From Magnetovibrio sp. (GTDB taxonomy: Bacteria; Pseudomonadota; Alphaproteobacteria; Rhodospirillales; Magnetovibrionaceae): a DNA stretch of 7,898 nucleotides. The position numbers and the translations under genes were made by a program. The stretch spans positions 1-7,898 of the forward strand of contig JAESSV010000237.1 of the NCBI GenBank assembly GCA_016763895.1. Direction: 5' to 3'. Shown piece by piece: positions 6,550 to 7,898 of the stretch. The notes beneath the pieces are model-generated. The model was not told the origin of the DNA and did not search any database. It was given only the letters and a program-made list of their open reading frames with translations. Each line of letters opens with the position of its first letter. The stretch's first letter is position 1.

Positions 6550-7348
6550 CCGCTTTGATGAAAATTGCTTTGTCGCTTATGTCCGTTTTGATGCTGAGGT
6601 CACGCTCTTTGGCTTCCGCCCGAACCGCATCCAACGTTTTAAGACACAACGTGTTGATTTGAATTTTCTGAACGGAAAATTTAATGTTTCCAGACTCGAT
6701 TTTGGACAAATCAAGCACATGTTCAACCAATTCCAAAAGACGTTTTCCGCCCTTTAAAATATGTTCAACATGTCCACGTTGCTGGAGGGTCAAGGGATCT
6801 TTGGAATCAAATTGCAACAGTTGACCAAAACCAATAATAGCATTCATCGGCGTGCGCAGCTCATGGCTCATGGACGACAGGAATTCAGACTTGCTGCGAT
6901 TTGCAATTTCCTCGGATTCCAAAGCCAATTTAAGCTTTTCTTCGATGTATTTACGATCTGAAATATCTTGAACAATGTTCCAGATGCGATCTTTTCCATC
7001 ATTTTCTTTTAAAAGAGAGCCATTCAACAAAACGGGGCGTCTTTTGCCCGATTTCGTAATGAAATGTTTTTCATAAGGGCCGTAACGTCCTGTTTGTTCA
7101 AGGGACAACAGCTGTTGCACTTCATCAGCTTTATATTCTATCGGCGTAACATCCCAATAGGAAAGTTTGAGGGCTTCTTTTTTTGAGTATTCAACAATGT
7201 CCAAAAAAGCTTGATTGCATTCGACCAAAGAACCGTCCATTTCGCATAAAACGAGGCCAACCTTTGAATCTTCAAAGATTGTGCGGTATTTAAGCTCGCT
7301 TTCTTTAAGCTTTATGATTTCGGCGCTGTTGAATGGCTTTGTCGTCAT
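6440..7348 (-). CDS. PAS-HisKA fragment of the split hybrid histidine kinase (N-terminal half)
   Basis: The 302-residue reading frame starts at ATG 7348. A short N-terminal helix leads into a PAS domain (about 20-130; YRTIFEDSKVGLVLCEMDG near 21-39, GKRRPVLLNGSLLKENDG near 101-118, WNIVQDISDRK near 123-133), a coiled linker, and the H-box MSHELRTPMNAIIG near 160-173 with His162 as probable phosphoacceptor. The second HisKA helix ends in LVEHVLDLSKIESG near 207-220. Real homology stops at Leu275. Residues 276-302 come from the second repeat copy and downstream sequence read in a wrong frame and have no family resemblance. The fragment has no ATP-binding boxes, so it could be phosphorylated only by another kinase domain in trans. 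Confidence 0.75.
   Translation of the reverse strand: MTTKPFNSAEIIKLKESELKYRTIFEDSKVGLVLCEMDGSLVECNQAFLDIVEYSKKEALKLSYWDVTPIEYKADEVQQLLSLEQTGRYGPYEKHFITKSGKRRPVLLNGSLLKENDGKDRIWNIVQDISDRKYIEEKLKLALESEEIANRSKSEFLSSMSHELRTPMNAIIGFGQLLQFDSKDPLTLQQRGHVEHILKGGKRLLELVEHVLDLSKIESGNIKFSVQKIQINTLCLKTLDAVRAEAKERDLSIKTDISDKAIFIKADVARFQKSLHKRQSNFHQSGCCQVPKILASPAVECG
6465..6580. repeat. Perfect 58-bp tandem direct duplication inside the histidine kinase gene
   Basis: The copies at 6465-6522 and 6523-6580 are identical at all 58 positions. The base after each copy is also G, so the junction is ambiguous by one base. In the kinase frame the unit encodes roughly ISDKAIFIKADVARFQKSL, the segment entering the N-box. 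Since 58 is 19 codons plus one base, the extra copy shifts the frame. Perfect identity, including third codon positions, means the event is very recent or artefactual. Confidence 0.97.
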
Positions 7349-7358
7349 CTAGGACCGA

Positions 7359-7363
7359 CCCTC
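7359..7363 (-). promoter_or_regulatory. Ribosome binding site of the histidine kinase gene
   Basis: On the minus strand GAGGG lies 10 bases ahead of the ATG at 7348, within the 20-bp gap after the DUF502 stop. It supports that ATG as the start and independent initiation within a shared transcript. Confidence 0.5.
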
Positions 7364-7368
7364 ATTGT

Positions 7369-7898
7369 TTATGAATGCGTACCCGCTTCCGAGGAATGGA
7401 TTTGTATGGTGTCTTGATCAGATTTGGGGCGTTTATCAGGTGGCGTGACAAGCCCACCCGACACAACCATTTTCAAGGCATCTTCAACCTTCATCGACAA
7501 GCGTACGATATCTTGCTTGGGCACGAAAATCAAAAAACCAGAGGTCGGGTTTGGGGTGGTCGGAACAAACAGGTTAATGACTTCTTCTTCGGTAATGGCC
7601 TGAACTTCGCCTTCTGTCTTTCCTGTGATAAAGGCAATCACCCACATGCCGTGCCTTGGATATTCCACCAAAACGGCTTCCCGAAAAGCCGAAGACTGTT
7701 GCGCCATGACCGTTTCAAGAATTTGTTTTAAAGCTTTGTAAACGCCTCGAAGGATGGGAACATTTTCCATCAAGCTGTCCCACACCCGTTGGAAGAAACG
7801 GCCCACAAAACCCGCTGTCAAAGCCCCGATCAAGATCAATCCGACCACAGCAACGACAACGCCAAGTCCGGGAAGACCATACGGCAAATAGGTTTCGG
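7369..7898 (-). CDS. DUF502 family integral membrane protein (N-terminus beyond right edge)
   Basis: This is a member of the DUF502 family of predicted membrane proteins, whose plant relatives are the COV (continuous vascular ring) proteins; the bacterial function is unknown. About 175 codons lie in the window. Visible marks are ETYLPYGLPGLG at the edge, a hydrophobic segment VVVAVVGLILIGALTAGFVG just after it, the conserved PILRGVYKALKQILETV, the EYPRHGMWVIAFITG strand and the family signature FVPTTPNPTSGFLIFVP, then a polar tail. The frame is open to the edge with family-like residues before any start codon, so the first membrane helix and true start lie outside. A TTG at 7887 could be read as a start but is internal by homology. 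Family members are usually somewhat over 200 residues. The kinase ATG follows 20 bases downstream on the same strand, suggesting one transcript. Confidence 0.93.
   Translation of the reverse strand, partial: ETYLPYGLPGLGVVVAVVGLILIGALTAGFVGRFFQRVWDSLMENVPILRGVYKALKQILETVMAQQSSAFREAVLVEYPRHGMWVIAFITGKTEGEVQAITEEEVINLFVPTTPNPTSGFLIFVPKQDIVRLSMKVEDALKMVVSGGLVTPPDKRPKSDQDTIQIHSSEAGTHS

Larger units (their letters stand above)
5722..7348 (-). pseudogene. Hybrid sensor histidine kinase (PAS-HisKA-HATPase-REC) split by a 58-bp tandem duplication
   Basis: Read as one locus, this encodes a soluble hybrid kinase with no predicted membrane segment: a PAS sensor domain, a HisKA dimerisation/phosphoacceptor domain, a HATPase domain and a C-terminal receiver. 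The frame breaks at a perfect 58-bp tandem repeat (6465-6580). Deleting one copy changes 1627 nt to 1569 nt, exactly 523 codons, giving a 522-residue protein in which FQKSL joins LHLLSNAVKYN, the canonical run into the N-box. In the restored protein the phosphoacceptor is His162 and the receiver aspartate is Asp454. As written, no single polypeptide carries both HisKA and HATPase. A GAGGG lies 10 bases before the ATG at 7348, and the DUF502 stop is 20 bases upstream, so the two are likely co-transcribed. The target response regulator and signal are unknown. The locus may be a true pseudogene, a switchable gene or a sequencing/assembly artefact. Confidence 0.85.

Noticed and set aside
6440..6580. 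Programmed ribosomal frameshift or transcriptional slippage restoring the kinase
   Set aside because: The only homopolymer is a run of five A on the minus strand in each copy, too short for slippage, and no slippery heptamer with a following structure is evident. The exact tandem duplication explains the frame break.
1..7898. A novel defence, mobile or biosynthetic system in the window
   Set aside because: Every gene belongs to a known family, most of them housekeeping. There are no transposase, integrase, toxin-antitoxin or CRISPR features.

Overview
This window looks like chromosomal housekeeping DNA from an alphaproteobacterium of moderate GC content. The evidence is the divergent sdhE-mfd / recG arrangement, the DUF502 gene close by, and the style of the proteins. 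A marine Rhodospirillales-like lineage is plausible, but that is only an impression. There is no sign of a phage, transposon, CRISPR array, tRNA or rRNA. Coding density is near complete, and the longest gap between genes is about 120 bp.

Layout from left to right. Positions 1-1766 (minus) hold the N-terminal half of mfd, the transcription-repair coupling factor, which runs off the left edge. It overlaps the end of sdhE (1763-2020, minus) by 4 nt in a GTGA arrangement. SdhE is the FAD assembly factor of succinate dehydrogenase, and here its hallmark RGxxE motif reads MGxxE. A 43-bp gap separates sdhE from the divergent, complete recG (2064-4148, plus). After about 120 bp comes a complete trkH-type potassium uptake gene (4271-5716, plus). 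It converges, with only 5 bp between stop codons, on a hybrid sensor histidine kinase locus (5722-7348, minus). Twenty bases upstream of the kinase, on the same strand, is a DUF502 membrane protein gene (7369-7898) cut by the right edge.

The most notable observation is in the kinase locus. A perfect 58-bp tandem duplication (6465-6522 and 6523-6580) lies just before the N-box of the ATPase domain. Because 58 is not a multiple of three, it splits the gene into a PAS-HisKA half and a HATPase-REC half in different frames. Removing one copy restores a single 522-codon reading frame with canonical domain order. This is a very recent inactivating mutation, a reversible on/off switch, or an assembly error. 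The sequence alone cannot decide which.

Mfd and RecG are both DNA-repair translocases and share a divergent locus, with sdhE apparently co-translated with mfd. TrkH imports potassium and normally works with a TrkA-type regulator, which is not in the window. The kinase and DUF502 genes probably share a transcript. I found no convincing previously undescribed multi-gene system.
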